Of a stretch of DNA of 64,000 nt, positions 10,370 through 21,544 are shown piece after piece. A model generated the notes under the pieces. It was not told where the DNA came from and made no database searches. It saw nothing but the letters and a program-made list of their open reading frames with translations. This DNA comes from Macrothele yani (Eukaryota; Arthropoda; Arachnida; Araneae; Macrothelidae), in contig CM077005.1 of the NCBI GenBank assembly GCA_039090855.1, positions 13,989,921 to 14,053,920 on the forward strand, written 5' to 3'. A program made the translations under genes and the position numbers. Position 1 is the stretch's first letter. Every line of letters begins with the position of its first letter.

Positions 10370-11121
10370 CTGTCCACTGCATGGAATACAGGTGTCCCAA
10401 TGTTTCCAGTGTCTTCTGTAATTCTTCCTCTGAAATGCTGTCGAAGGACTGCGTAGCTGTAATGAGTTGTTGATGAGTCTCAAATTGTCGTCCCCGAATG
10501 TCTTTTTTAAAATGGGGAACAACCAGAAGTCACGTGGTGACAAGTCTGGACTCTACGCAGGTTAAGGCATCAACCTAATATTCATTTTCTTCAAATAAGA
10601 AACGACGGAACTGGCCATGTGCTATATTGCATTGGGCCACACATGTAAAGAAATGGGTAACTGAAGTTGAACAAACTCGTTTCATGCCCAAATGCTCGGT
10701 TAAAATTCTGTGAATTGATGATTTTGAAATGTGAACCATATCTTCGATGTCACTAATTGGTAAGTGTCTGTCTTCCCGTGTAATAACGCCAATCGTATTG
10801 ATGCTTCCCTCTGTAACACTGGTTGAAGGTCTTCCTCCATGCGAGATTAAAACCGTCGACTCAAAGCCATAGATGAATTCTTTATGCCATCTATGAATTC
10901 TTTATGCCATCTATGAATTATTTATGCCATCTATGAATTATTTATGCCATCTATGAATTCTTTATGCCATCTATGAATTCTTTATGCCATCTATAAATTG
11001 TTGATTTTCCTAGACATTCATCTTTATAAGCTTCTCGCATAAGACGGAAAGTCTCTCCGACAGACTTCTTGAATCGACAGAAAAATTTAATAGTCCATAT
11101 TTGTTCCACCTTCGCATCCAT
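10370..11121 (-). pseudogene. mariner transposase remnant
   Basis: The start MDAKVEQIWTIKFFCRF is at 11121. The N-terminal HTH region follows (SVGETFRLMREAYKDECLGK, STIYRWHKEFIDG), then the 20-bp array, then FESTVLISHGGRPSTSVTEG and ITREDRHLPISDIEDMVHIS in the second HTH. The frame then jumps to a short CVAQCNIAHGQFRRF and on to LLVVPHFKKDIRGRQFETHQ and ELQKTLETLGHLY at the C-terminus. The segments with the first two catalytic Asp residues are missing. The element cannot encode a working enzyme. Confidence 0.8.
10872..10995. repeat. 20-bp tandem repeat inside mariner transposase
   Basis: About six copies of TATGAATTCTTTATGCCATC with an exact 20-bp period. It lies at the WHKEFIDG codons of the transposase. 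Because 20 is not a multiple of three, the expansion throws the reading frame and brings in an early stop after KEFIDGIKNS. Confidence 0.93.
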
Positions 11122-11340
11122 CTTTTTGAAAAAAACACAGCGCGAAAACACTTGTTAGCGGTTCACGAAACAATGCTTATTAAACTGCGCCCTACCGACG
11201 ACGCATGCGTGATAAACAGGCGTGGCCGGTTGCTATGGTTACTACAACGACTACCGTATTTTCGAGACTCGTGCCGAGGTCGAACGCAATATAGCGCATT
11301 TTCTATATAAAAAAAACATCTTCAGTTGTTTTGGGACAAT

Positions 11341-11732
11341 CTATGTTCAATGAAAATGGCAGTCAGGATAGCTGGAAAGTCTCCTATAGGTAAAAAATTG
11401 AACCAAACCTAGACGACTAAAAACACCTACTTGAGTCACATTCGTTGTTTTGCTGCTTAATAAGAAGTGCAAGTTCTTACGTGCGGGAGTTTTCTTATGC
11501 GTTAAACTAGACGGTAGCAGAAATTTGAATTTGCTGCTAAGCAATGAAAAATTTACCCTGCATTTGCGCGCATGAAACAGTCCCGTAGACTTGTACAACA
11601 TTTGATCAGATTCAGATCAATCAGTGGTCCCCTGAAAATGTTTTACAGACACAGTTTAATTGTGTCTTCCCAGTACAGATAACATTGGAAGATGACTTTT
11701 TTTTTGTCCAGCGGTGCATAGTTGGGTATATA
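11341..11732. other. No recognisable feature
   Basis: Spacer between two mariner elements. No domain was seen in its short reading frames. Confidence 0.45.
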
Positions 11733-12932
11733 CAATGGCCGTTCCATAAATACTGAGAGTAAAATCACACAAAATGAAGAAATATAAGTACAGCAAAATA
11801 TATGCAATCCTTTCTGAAAGTACCTTCCTTCGGATGATATGCAACGGTCCCATCTTTCAGTCCACTTTTCAAAGCATGTGGCGAAGGCCTTTTGTGGAAG
11901 CTGCTTTAGCAACCCCTGCACAGCTTGCATAACGTCAGCATCTGTGTTGAATGTTGCGCCACGGAACTTCTCCTTCATTGCAAGAAACAACCAGAAATCT
12001 CACGGGACGAGGTCAGGGACTGTAGGCAGGCTGTGGCATGATTTCAATACTGCATTTCGTAAGAAACTGTTGAACACAAGCAGCCACATGTGGGCGGGCG
12101 TTATTATGGTGTAGGATCCCCTTGCAAACCAATTTCGGTCGCTTAATCGATATGTGTCGTCGTAGACGCATCCAGACTGAAATGTAATACTCAGCATTGA
12201 CAGTAATTCTTGGAAGAACGGCACCCGTTGCGCGCTTCGTGAGGGGGTCGAAATAGTGGACCCATGTTTCATCGGCTGTGTTTAGAAAGTTTGGATCCTT
12301 TGCAATCATTTGTTTCTACTCACGACACACCTGAACTCTAGCTAATTGTTCTCTCGTCAGGTGATGGGGCATCCATCTGGAACACATACGGTGCAGCAGT
12401 AATTTCTCGCGTAGAGTGCAGAATGCCGACGTTTTTGAAATATTAGTTGACGCCGCTATGTCTTCACGCGTCATTCGTCGATCTTCTTGCAGGATTGCCG
12501 AAACAGAGTTAACAATACGCTCCGTAACAACACTTTCAGGTCGACTAGGCCTAGGAGCGAGTTCTGCCGACAAACGCTCTTTTTTGAAATATTGATGCCA
12601 TCTAAAAATCGTTGACTCACCCAAACATTTATCTCTGCAAGCTATTTTCATTAGATCAACTGTTTTTGGAGCCGTTTTACTTAAACGATTGGAAAATGTA
12701 TCGCACAACTCATTTCACTTCTTAACTGTGAATCACTCACCTCCATAGTTGTATGGCGAAATGCAGACGTACCTTAACTGCGCAGTAACAAAACCAGAAT
12801 CGTCTGTCACGGCTAGTAACTGTTACCATAGATACTTTCTTAATTCAGTTAGTCGTCTGCGTAGTTATTTTTCCCCTTCGCACTGTTGCCAACTCAAAAA
12901 AATTGCTCTCAGTTTTTATGGAACGGCCTTTG
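11733..12932 (-). mobile_element. mariner element 2, both ends present
   Basis: The left end CAATGGCCGTTCCATAAATA at 11733 and right end TTTTTATGGAACGGCCTTTG finishing at 12932 are inverted repeats. TA flanks both sides (11731-11732 and 12933-12934), the expected mariner target duplication. The length of 1200 bp is close to a normal mariner. Confidence 0.92.
11780..12746 (-). pseudogene. mariner transposase, broken
   Basis: The start MEVSDSQLRSEMSC is at 12746. In order: a frameshifted N-terminal HTH (CDTFSNRLSKTAPKTVDLMK, CLGESTIFRWHQYF), ELAPRPSRPESVVTERI, the second HTH (DRRMTREDIAASTNISKTS), HRMCSRWMPHHLTREQ, a stop near 12318, DETWVHYFDPLTK with the first catalytic Asp (about 12260), and the second Asp motif, here LHHNNARPH where HHDNARPH is usual, so Asp is changed to Asn. 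YSP and DFWLFLAMKEKFRG follow across another frameshift at about 12010. Normally the enzyme cuts at TIRs and inserts at TA. Here a catalytic residue and the frame are both lost. Confidence 0.88.
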
Positions 12933-13049
12933 TAGATTCTCATAAAACTATTAAATCAGTAATGTATATTCTCGTATGCAACCGAAAGACAGATGGGAGG
13001 CGCAATATTTTATGGTTTGCCCAGGGGCACGGAAATGCCTAGACACACC

Positions 13050-13215
13050 TCTGCTGATGAAGACACGCCGTGCGATCAAGAATAAGCGCCCAGGCCTTCT
13101 GACGGAAGGCGTTATCCTTCTACATGATATTGTAAAATCATACACAGCACACGTTTCGAAGGAGATAATACAGAAATTTACGCGGGGAGTGCTTCAAATA
13201 GCCCCCAGCTTGCAG
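13050..13215 (+). pseudogene. mariner-like transposase fragment
   Basis: A single frame gives LLMKTRRAIKNKRPGLLTEG, VILLHDIVKSYTAHV and SKEIIQKFTRG. This is the segment around the second catalytic Asp of mariner-type transposases (GVILLHDNA..HTA), with DNA changed to DIV. No TIR was found. The rest of 13216-13910 shows nothing I can name. Confidence 0.6.
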
Positions 13216-14009
13216 TTCTAATCTTCCGTAGTGTGATTTTCACGTTTTTGTTGCTGTCAAAAAATCGTTACAAGACAAAAAATTCACCTCGAACGGTACT
13301 GTGCGAGTGACTGTCTTCTTTGGTTTCATGCAAGCAAAGGTAATTTTACGAAACTGGAATCCATCGACTGGTCACGCAGTGGGATTGGTTTAATCGCTAC
13401 GGTGATTTTAATGTCTTGTGCTGTTCGTGTGAGGTGTTATGGCAGCCGGCCTGGTTTTATTTTACTGTATCAAACACACACGGACGGCGGAAGGTAGGGG
13501 ACACGAGTGTCCAGACCCCCTTGGAATTTTATGGTCTCCTTTGAAGGGGGTCTTTCTACGAAAGGTTTCTGGTTCACGTATGATTTATTGTTTTTTTTTC
13601 TTTTAGGAAGGTTTCTTGGAGACCGCCACCACCTGGGAAACTCTTCAAGTACAATTAAAAAAATTTATTTTGCACAAATGAGTTGAACAGTTAACTCAGG
13701 GCTGTGTTTTTCTCTTTAAAAAATGTCATTAAAATTCTTTAAATTACTTAAAAATAATAACAAGGGCGATTCTCTTTCTCCCTTCCTCCCTGTTTATGTT
13801 TTCTTTTCCTTTTCCAAGTCCGAATGTGCCCTACTCGAGATGAGAAAACCCAATGCATCTGCCAAATAAATAACTGAACAAGAAAGAACTCGAACTCAAA
13901 TTAAGCAATGGGTATACTACTGCTTGTTGTATACAGGCTTTCTTGGAGGTTTGTCACATAAAAGATACACGAGCCTGGACGAATTTGTGTGTGTTTTTGC
14001 TGCGAGAAC

Positions 14010-14300
14010 AACTATTGTCGAAATAAGGAAGAGAAGTTCATCGATTAGAAAAATAACAAGATTTGATGACATCATGAGTGAGACCCTCAAGTGGCACACA
14101 ATGCGCTGGACATATTGCTAGAACTGACCACTGCTGAACAACAGATTTCTAGATTGGATACCAAGGTTAGGAAGAGACCCAGAAGAAGACCACGTGGTAG
14201 ATGTGTGGATGAAATTCAAAAGAATGCTGGAATGACACGCTCCAGGCAGAAAATTGTAGAAGGCACTTGAGGAAACCATCCAGTAGTGGATTCATAATAA
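14010..14300 (+). pseudogene. RTE-like LINE 3'-end fragment
   Basis: This matches the 3' end of the LINE at 4190-5180 at low identity. Recognisable words include KRSSSIRKITRFDDIMS, RPRRRPRG-type codons (AGACCCAGAAGAAGACCACG at about 14175) and a terminal CCAGTAGTGGATTCATAATA. It has many indels and stops. Confidence 0.7.
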
Positions 14301-14517
14301 ATTATGATATGTACGATTACATATATATATATGTATATCCTACGGGGTTTTTCTCTCTCTTTCTGGGTAACTTCCTTTTTCTTTTTTTATTGTTTTAGCT
14401 CTCGAAGAAGTTGGACCCATTCTGAAATTATTAGGTTCTGCTGCCCGTGCAAATACAGCATGATTGATATAAATATGGAGTTACGCCTCTGAAGGAAATT
14501 CCTCCACCAGGGTAGTA

Positions 14518-14620
14518 CAGTAAAACCTCTGAACAGAGGACACCCCGAGACTTCAACAATTGTCCGCCATCGGGAGGTTGACTTCTGAGCCCAAATAGCC
14601 TCATTGTCCAAAATACTTTA
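14518..14620 (+). repeat. Possible pogo/Tigger-like element end
   Basis: The sequence begins CAGTAAAACCTCTGAACAGA after a TA and goes on with GGACACC and TTGTCCGCCATCGGGAGGTT. This resembles the terminal repeats of pogo/Tigger-type elements. A similar end in the opposite sense lies at 21545-21680. Identification is from memory of TIR style only. Confidence 0.4.
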
Positions 14621-14655
14621 TATTAAATACGTACGTATAATACATAATCTATATA

Positions 14656-16064
14656 CACTGCTGGCCACACAAATTGCAACACCAAGAAGAAAGCATCCGA
14701 TTGGCCTGAAATTCGCAGCATGCGTCGCCCGCGAGAGGACCTGCAAGCGATTAGCATTGTAGGTCATATGCAAATCATGTGCGCCCGGCACGTCACCGAG
14801 AAGCACTACAAGAAAGGTGCACAGAAGGCGGGGTGTAAGTAGTGGAAGTGTGTTGTGCTGCCGGACCTGTGTGCGGGAAGCTTCCTGTTGCCTCGTCTCA
14901 GAATACGGCAGTCATTCCAGCACGTTTCGGAGTTCGACACAGAGGACGAATAGTGGCTTATCGCGACAGCGGTTTATCGTGCCGAGACATCGGCGCCCGT
15001 GTGGCAGAACATTCAGCCACAGTGAGGCGAGTATGGATTCGGTGGGTGCAGGAGGGACGGACGGAACGACGTGAGCGATTGCCGCAGCCGCGGCACACCA
15101 CCGAACGAGAGGATCGGCATGTTGTGCGGCGGGCATTGACGGCTCGCACCGCCACATCACGCACGTTACCGCAGGAATTAGGGTGTGTTGCGCAACAACC
15201 TGTGTCAGCACGTACCGTTCGACGTCGTCTGCAGGAGCGGGGACTTGTTTCACGGCGCCCATTGCTCCGATTACCATTGACGCTACACCACCGGCGAGTG
15301 CGGCGGCAGTGGGCCGTTGAACGCCGTCCCTGGACTACGGAATGGCACGACATTGTCTTCTCCGACGAATCCCGCTTCTGCCTGCAACACCACGATGGTC
15401 GGATCCACGTGTTGCGGCACCGCGGCGATAGAATGTATGACGCCTGCATTATGCACGCAATCCCGGTCCGTCGCCTGGCGTTTTGGTTTGGGGCGCAATG
15501 ATATGACACCCGCATCCCTCTGGTACGCATCGCCGGTACACTCAACACTCACCGCTACATCTTCGACGTTATGGAGCCTGTAGCCCTTCCTAACCTGCAG
15601 GACCTGCCAGCGGCCACGTTTCAACAGGACAATGCGCGCCCGCACGTGGCACGCATCGTGCAACAATTCTTCACGATCCACCAGGTGTCACTGCTGCCGT
15701 GGCCCGCCTGTTCTCCCGATATGTCACCCATCAAACACGTCTGGTCGCTGATCGGCAACCGAGTGGCCCGGCGAGCACCACCCGCGGCTACGCCTGATGA
15801 ACTGTGGCAACGTGTGGAAGCAGCCTGGACCGACATACCCCAAGCCCACATCCAAAGCCTCTTTCGTTCGATGCCGCGGCGTGTAGCTGCCGTTATTGCC
15901 AGCCATGGGGGCCACACGAGCTATTGATGTCTGCGTGTTCCGCAAAGTCGTACGGGCCTGTAAGCTCAATCGTTTCATCTTTGTATCTGTTGTTATGTGT
16001 CCAGTAAATCTGGCTTTGCTATCTCGTGTCCTTCTTGGTGTTGCATTTTGGGTGGATAGCAGTG
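14656..16064 (+). mobile_element. Tc1-like element with both TIRs
   Basis: The left end CACTGCTGGCCACACAAATT and right end (reverse complement CACTGCTATCCACCCAAAAT) both continue into TGCAACACCAAGAAG. TA flanks each side. Beyond TA, the 15-bp word TACATAATCTATATA occurs directly before (14641-14655) and directly after (16065-16079) the element, which is longer than a normal Tc1 target duplication. Confidence 0.93.
14842..15927 (+). pseudogene. Tc1-family transposase with one stop and Glu-to-Lys change
   Basis: The frame from 14842 continues to the TAG at 15925-15927 with a single in-frame TGA at 15499-15501. Order: helix-turn-helix (GRIVAYRDSGLSCRDIGARV and AEHSATVRRVWIRWVQEG), second HTH with SARTVRRRLQERGL, the first catalytic Asp in FSDESRF, GAQ-stop-YDTRIPLVRIAGT, the second Asp in FQQDNARPH, then SPDMSPIKHVW. 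The catalytic Glu is replaced by Lys (SPIK in place of SPIE). Spacing from the second Asp to that position is 34 residues. The C-terminus SLFRSMPRRVAAVIASHGGH is normal. The first ATG may not be the true start, since family similarity begins near residue 30. Not functional as it stands. Confidence 0.9.
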
Positions 16065-16079
16065 TACATAATCTATATA

Positions 16080-17177
16080 TTTAAAACACAAGGCTGTTTT
16101 TTTCTACAATCCGCCAGCGCCACTCACTGGAGCGATTTCCATGATATTTTTTTTAGTGAAAGCCACTGACCCACAGATTTGTCATCGCGAATTTTTACTG
16201 TCACAAGTAATTTTTTTTTTTTGTGTTACCGTGGCATTTTCTTTATACAATCCGCCGTAAGTGGGAAATCTGGAACTACTTCAAGGCGTTCTGATTCGGT
16301 CGAAATAGCCTATGTCCAACTGAAAGAAGTAAGCTACCCAACGTTGCAAGAATTATCCAAATCGGTTCCGTAGTTTTCGAGATTAATAAAAAAAAAAATT
16401 CGTTTATTATCGTGAACTACTTTCTTTCACGTTGGGCGTGATCAGGTTGTATGTAAACAAAGCGGAACCATACACGGGAAATCGGGAACTACTTGAAAGT
16501 GATCTGGTTCGGTAGTACAGCCAAAAATAATAAAAAACAATAAAGAATAATAAAGAATAATAAAAATAATAAAAAATAAACGAGACGGCCTATGTCTACC
16601 GGAAAGAAATAAGCTTTCCAACGGTGAAAGAGTTATTCAAATCGGTTCAGTAGTTTTCGAGATTACCTCAAACACACAAAGTTTCTCTCTTTATATTATA
16701 TATTAGTGTATAATGATACCAAAAAAAAAAAAAAAAATTTTTTTAAAACAAACTGGCAAAATAAAATACATTTTTAACACATTGTGTAGTTATCTATACA
16801 CGATATAATTTCGGGTCACTGAAAGAATGTCTCAATACTGCAATGCAAGCCCGTCAACGGCGGGTAAGCACGTGCTTATACAATAATGAGGAACGTCATC
16901 GTTAAATTCGTATACCAGTAGTTGTAAAAATTAATGGGAATATTATGTAAATTTTGTTGTTGGTGACCTATCTTATACACTGCCCATTAATAATTCAACC
17001 GTTTACTATAGTTATGCATTTTATTACGATTCGTGTTACATGACAAGAAAAAATTTCAGTCACATCTTCTTCGACGGTGCATGGCACGGGTTACGAACTT
17101 GTTAAAATAATTTTTCTTAAATGTTTTATCTGTTTGCTCTTATTTTACAGTGAGAATACAATACGTGTGGATACATA
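16080..17177. repeat. Unclassified interspersed repeat, two related blocks
   Basis: Two similar blocks (about 16230-16390 and 16480-16670) contain GGGAAATC, GGAACTACTT, AGCC or GGCCTATGTC, and AATCGGTTCAGTAGTTTTCG followed by AGATTA. The second block ends in a TATATTAGTGTATAAT stretch. The motif resembles the 3' end of a dispersed arthropod repeat, but I cannot name the family. From about 16750 to 17177 nothing further was seen. Confidence 0.5.
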
Positions 17178-18405
17178 CAGTACAATGAAGAGCAATTGAA
17201 TTAGAGACAGCTGGCGTTATGCAAATGTGGCGCTGTGGGCGACCCTGTAAACGGAAACGACATCATGAATGCAACGATCCGAAAATATAAGGAGTGATGC
17301 GACGGGAATCAGTAAGAGTCGGACGCAGTATGGGTAAGACGAAGGATCTAAGCGCATTTAATCGTGGGCAAATTGTCGGGGTCTGATGAATGGGTCACTC
17401 CATCTCGGAAGTCGTGCAGGCACTGGGATTTTCACGAGCCACTGTGTCACGGGTGCACCGTGAGTACATCAAATCCGGTAAAACCATCCCTGCAAGGGCC
17501 AACTGCCATGGACAACAGCGTGTGGATGAGCGGGGTCATCGTCGGCTAGCTCGCATTGTAACAACGGATAGACGGGCCACAGTACAAGAAATCACTCGGC
17601 AATTTAACGCTGGTGCACAAAAACGTGTAAGCAGCCACACCATCCAGAACCATCTCCTCGCTATGGGGTACAGAAGCCATCGTCGCACGAGAATACCGCT
17701 GCTGACCGCACATCACAGGGTGCAAAGATTAGCATGGGCGCGGGAACATCGCCACTGGACCCTAGACGTGTGGAAAAATATTGCCTGGACTGATGAGTCG
17801 AGATTCACGTTGGTACATGCGGATGGCTGGATACGAGTACGGCGCAAACCACATGAAGCGGTGGATCCTTCTTGCCAGCAGGGTACTCTTCAAGCTGGTG
17901 GGGCTGGCATTCTCGTCTGGGGATTGTTTACGTGGACTGAAATGGGACCCCTGGTACGTGTGAGATCGTCCTTCACCAGTCAACGTTACCGGGATATCCT
18001 GGACGACCATTTGCTCCCATTTGTGCGTCTTCAACATCCCACTGGGGACCTCATCCTGCAACAAGACAATGCACCGTGCCATCGCTCCCGAATTGTATGC
18101 GAATGGTTGGATGAACACTCCACCGACGTGACCTCGCTTCCTTGGCCAGCTAGGTCACCTGACCCCAATCCCATCGAGCAAATCTGGGATACCATCGAGA
18201 GAGATGTTCGAGGCTCTGACCCCCTCCATCAAATCTTCGTGAACTGTGGGAGCTTGTTCAGGGGTCGTGGATCCGTATGGCTTCCCAACGCTTCCGGTGT
18301 CTTGTCGAGTCCGTGCCCAGACGAATCGCCGCCGTCATCAGGGCGAAAGGTGGTGGTACACGTTACTAGACCGGTATCTCTAATTCTATTGCTCTTCAGT
18401 GTACA
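17178..18405 (+). mobile_element. Tc1-like element, sister of the copy at 1-927
   Basis: The left TIR CAGTACAATGAAGAGCAATT at 17178 (after TA) and the right TIR AATTCTATTGCTCTTCAGTG near 18383-18402 are inverted copies. Same family and orientation as the element at the window start, about 16.5 kb away. The right limit is uncertain by a few bases. Confidence 0.92.
17330..18369 (+). pseudogene. Tc1-family transposase with double stop and frameshift
   Basis: ATG at 17330 gives MGKTKDLSAFNRGQIVG, the usual start of this family. Two consecutive in-frame TGA codons (17384-17389) then break it, and the frame reopens at MGHSISEVVQALGFSRATVS (helix-turn-helix). The first catalytic Asp is in WTDESRF, the second in QQDNAPCHRS, the Glu in NPIEQIW, with 36 residues between the last two. 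A one-base loss near 18220 shifts the C-terminus; the expected end, with VESVPRRIAAVIRAKGG-like codons and TAG at 18367-18369, is still readable in another frame. CGA-to-TGA decay of methylated CpG could explain the stops, but that is inference. Confidence 0.92.
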
Positions 18406-18856
18406 TGTGCAGTACATTCATTATAAATTACAGTACATACAGTGTACGTATTTCGACGCATATTTAAACATACGCAAGTAACAATATAATATGTTACACC
18501 ATGAATTTGAAAACGCATGTACTTACGGCTCATTATTTAATTAAATCAGTCAGGAAGTTTTGCGTGCTAAAAATCTGATAAAAGTTTGTTTTCGTTTCAA
18601 AGTGTATTTTTAAATTCCCCAGCAGTGCTAATCCTCCCGCATTTTTTTTATTTACAAAAAAACTTACTTTTCATAACAGTTTACAGCGTTTATCAAAAAA
18701 TCGCGCTCCTCTTCTGCAAGCGCATCTGTTTTCTTAATCATATTGTTTTCTAAGCAACGAACTCGCGGACAATGTTCGTTGCTTCTTCGATACACAGATC
18801 TTCACCGATGAAATATTTTGCATTTGCTTCATTGTTTAGATAAGTAATTAGTTTCT
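18406..18856. other. No recognisable feature
   Basis: AT-rich spacer between the Tc1 element and a SINE-A. No domain or repeat recognised. Confidence 0.45.
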
Positions 18857-18857
18857 C

Positions 18858-19075
18858 TTTTTTTTTTATTGGTGGTTTAACGACCACCGCGAGCAACTCA
18901 ATGGGCTATAAGCAGTCGCCCGTCCCTAATTTAGGGTCACTGATTCCAGGAAAGGGAGAGAGCCAGCGCCGTAAGACAAACACAACATCCATGCCTCATC
19001 GGGATTCGAATCCTGACCCTTCACGGGTGAATGATCAGAAGCTAGCGCTTTGACCACTGCGCCACTGGCGCGGCC
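18858..19075 (-). repeat. SINE-A copy 5
   Basis: Full-length, minus strand. The flanking word GTAATTAGTT (about 18844-18853 and 19076-19085) is a clear target-site duplication. Confidence 0.9.
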
Positions 19076-19294
19076 GTAATTAGTTCGAAAATGGTGTGTC
19101 TAAACTAGGATGGAGAACTTGCGGCTTTCTAGGTGTATTAAATGCGACCTTTTTGAGTGAATCCAAACTTTATCCTTTTATTTTCATTAATATGATTTTG
19201 TTTGTATTTCATTATTTTTTATTTTAATCTTAAAATGACCGTATTTAACATCCCAAAGAGCAAAAGAAGATTCAGCGAAATAATGCTTCCCGAC

Positions 19295-19425
19295 TTATAA
19301 CGTACAAGTTTGCCCGCGCCGGGTTTTGAACCCGGTCCCTCCACTTAGGAGTAAGTCGCTCTCCCAACAGAGCTCACTGCTATCTACCTTTATCTCATGC
19401 GTGTACTGCGGGGCAGGCACGTCAC
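19295..19425 (-). repeat. SINE-C copy 1
   Basis: tRNA-like core on the minus strand (B-box complement GGGTTTTGAACCCGG, A-box region damaged), preceded in its own orientation by the leader GTGACGTGCCTGCC. A poly-C run (19424-19438) adjoins the leader end. Family structure is described at the copy at 28921. Confidence 0.78.
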
Positions 19426-19671
19426 CCCCCCCCCCCCCTCGAAAGAGGGCCGGAAGCATGGTCCACTGGTCGCTGTTGGCAGTCATTCCATGATGAACAT
19501 GCATTTGAGAAATCCCAGACAATTTGGTGTGTGGAACGTAACATCACACTGATTTATTTTTTCGAAGCACTGAAGAAGGGATTCTCATTTTTCCTGTCTC
19601 GCCGTGTGGAAAGAACATAACATCATTGAAAGAAACTTAACAGCCGGGTCATCCTGGAAGTTCGGGCGCCA

Positions 19672-19821
19672 ATATAACGTACAAGTTTGTCCGCGCCGAA
19701 TATCTAATCCGGATCCCCTCACTCCGGAGTAAGTCGCTCTCCCAACTGAGCTACCGCGGACATATGCTCGCACTGGTATATGCCTTTATCTCATGTGCAT
19801 CCTGCGGGGCAGGCACGTCAC
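19672..19821 (-). repeat. SINE-C copy 2
   Basis: Same orientation as copy 1, about 375 bp away. It contains the complement of GCTCAGTTGGGAGAGCGAC, CTCCGGAGTGAGGGGATCC and the leader GTGACGTGCCTGCCCC. The B-box is damaged (TCTAATCC on the plus strand). Confidence 0.8.
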
Positions 19822-20039
19822 AGACTGACGGCGACAATTTAAACATTAGTAAATCATAAGGGCTGTTTTGACACCTGCTACGTTCATGATATCGTTCTAT
19901 GGCTTCTAAAGAACTACAGATGAGACTGATTGAGTTCTCAGAAGACGACATTTTAAAGTCTTTATTTGACGCTGAGAAAATCCAGCTGAAATATGAAAAA
20001 ATGCAATAGAATACTTACGCCTTCGGCAACGTGCTCGAA

Positions 20040-21110
20040 AAATGTTTTCTTGCTTTTGAACCACTTATTGCTGCGAATGTACATTCTCCTACTTAACCCA
20101 AATGAAGACGCCCTTAAGGTCACAAATGACGGATACCCATCAGGAGGATCAGCTCAAATGGCGGATAATCATCAAGAGGATCAGCTAAAAGTGCGGACCT
20201 CCATGTTGCAACCAAATATTCAAATGCTTTCTTGCTTTTCAACCAGTTATTGCTGTCAATCTACGTTCTCCTACTTAACCCAAATCAAGAAGCCCTTAAG
20301 GTCCCAAATGACGGACACCTACCTAGAGGATTAGTTAAAAGTGCGGACCTCCAATGTGCAACCAAATATTCAAATGCTTTCTTGCTTTTCAACCACTTAT
20401 TGCTGCGAATGTACATTCTCCTACTTAACCCAAATGAACACGCTCTTAAGGTCACAAATGAAGGATATCCATCTAGAGGATCACCTAAAATGACGGATAC
20501 CCATCAAGAGGATCAGCTCAAATGGCGGATAATTATCAAGAGGATCAGCTAAAAGTGCGGACCTCCATGTTGCAACCAAATATTCAAATGCTTTCTTGCT
20601 TTTCAACCAGTTATTGCTGCGAATGTACATTCTCCTACTTAGCCAAAATGAAGACGCCCTTAAGGTCACAAATGACGGATATCCATCTAGAGGATCACCT
20701 AAAATGGCGGATATCCATCTAGAGGATCAGCTAAAAGTGCGGACTTCCATGTTGCAACCAAATATTCAAATGCTTCTTGCTTTTCAATCACTTATTGCTG
20801 CAAATCTACATTCTCCTACCTAACCCAAGTCAAGAAACCCTTAAGGTCACAAATGACGGACACCTATCTAGAGCATCAGTTAAAAGTGCTGACCTCCATG
20901 TTGCAACCAAATATTCAAATGCTTTCTTGCTTTTCAACCACTTATTACTGCGAACGTACATTCTCCTACTTAATTTAAATGAAGACGCCCTTATAGTCAC
21001 AAATGACGGATACCCATCTAAAGGATCATCTAAAATGGTAGATACTCATCTAGAGAATCAGCTAAAAGGGCGGACCTCCATGTTGCAACCAAATATTCAA
21101 ATGCTTTCCA
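20040..21110. repeat. Complex tandem repeat with ~547-bp higher-order unit
   Basis: The landmark TTTCTTGCTTTT recurs at about 20045, 20228, 20378, 20592, 20773 and 20923. Spacings are about 183, 150, 214, 181 and 150, so three unequal subunits form one larger unit present nearly twice. Shared words include CCACTTATTGCTGCGAATGT, CCCTTAAGGTCACAAATGAC and GTGCGGACCTCCATGTTGCA. Its reading frames have no domain. Confidence 0.9.
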
Positions 21111-21544
21111 ACAAAAAGCCGTCACAACAAAGTTATTAAAAGGTTAGTTAACTCTAAAATTAACAATTTATTTTTTATTTTTTAAAAGTTAATTAGGACA
21201 TAGTAAGAATATAATGTGCATTTCGAAGTACATCTATTTGAAGTTTGCCTGGTTAGATTACATACAGCTAACGTAATGTGGCCTTGCAACATGAAAAGGT
21301 TCCCCACCTCAGGCCTAAGCCCTCCTCTGGATTGAAAACGAACACTCCATTTTTTTTTAAAGGAGCTGTCTTGCCCACTTCGAAGAGAAGATCGGCTATA
21401 TTGAAAACAGAGACCAGTAGTTTTTGTAATGGGGAACTGGAGGATAATTTCTATTTCCGTCCAAAGAAGCTAAACAAAATCTTTTCGCTAAATATTTGTC
21501 GATTTTCTTTTCTCGACGGTTCATGTTTTTAAGATATGACCAAC
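21111..21544. other. No recognisable feature
   Basis: AT-rich flank of the tandem array. An 84-codon frame (21278-21532) has no recognisable domain. Confidence 0.4.

Larger units (their letters stand above)
10286..11340 (-). mobile_element. mariner element 1
   Basis: Bounded by inverted repeats: left TTGTCCCAAAACAACTGA at about 10287 and right TCAGTTGTTTTGGGACAA ending at about 11339. The length of about 1.05 kb is short for a mariner because the middle of the gene is deleted. It holds the remnant transposase described next and an internal 20-bp tandem repeat. Confidence 0.88.
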
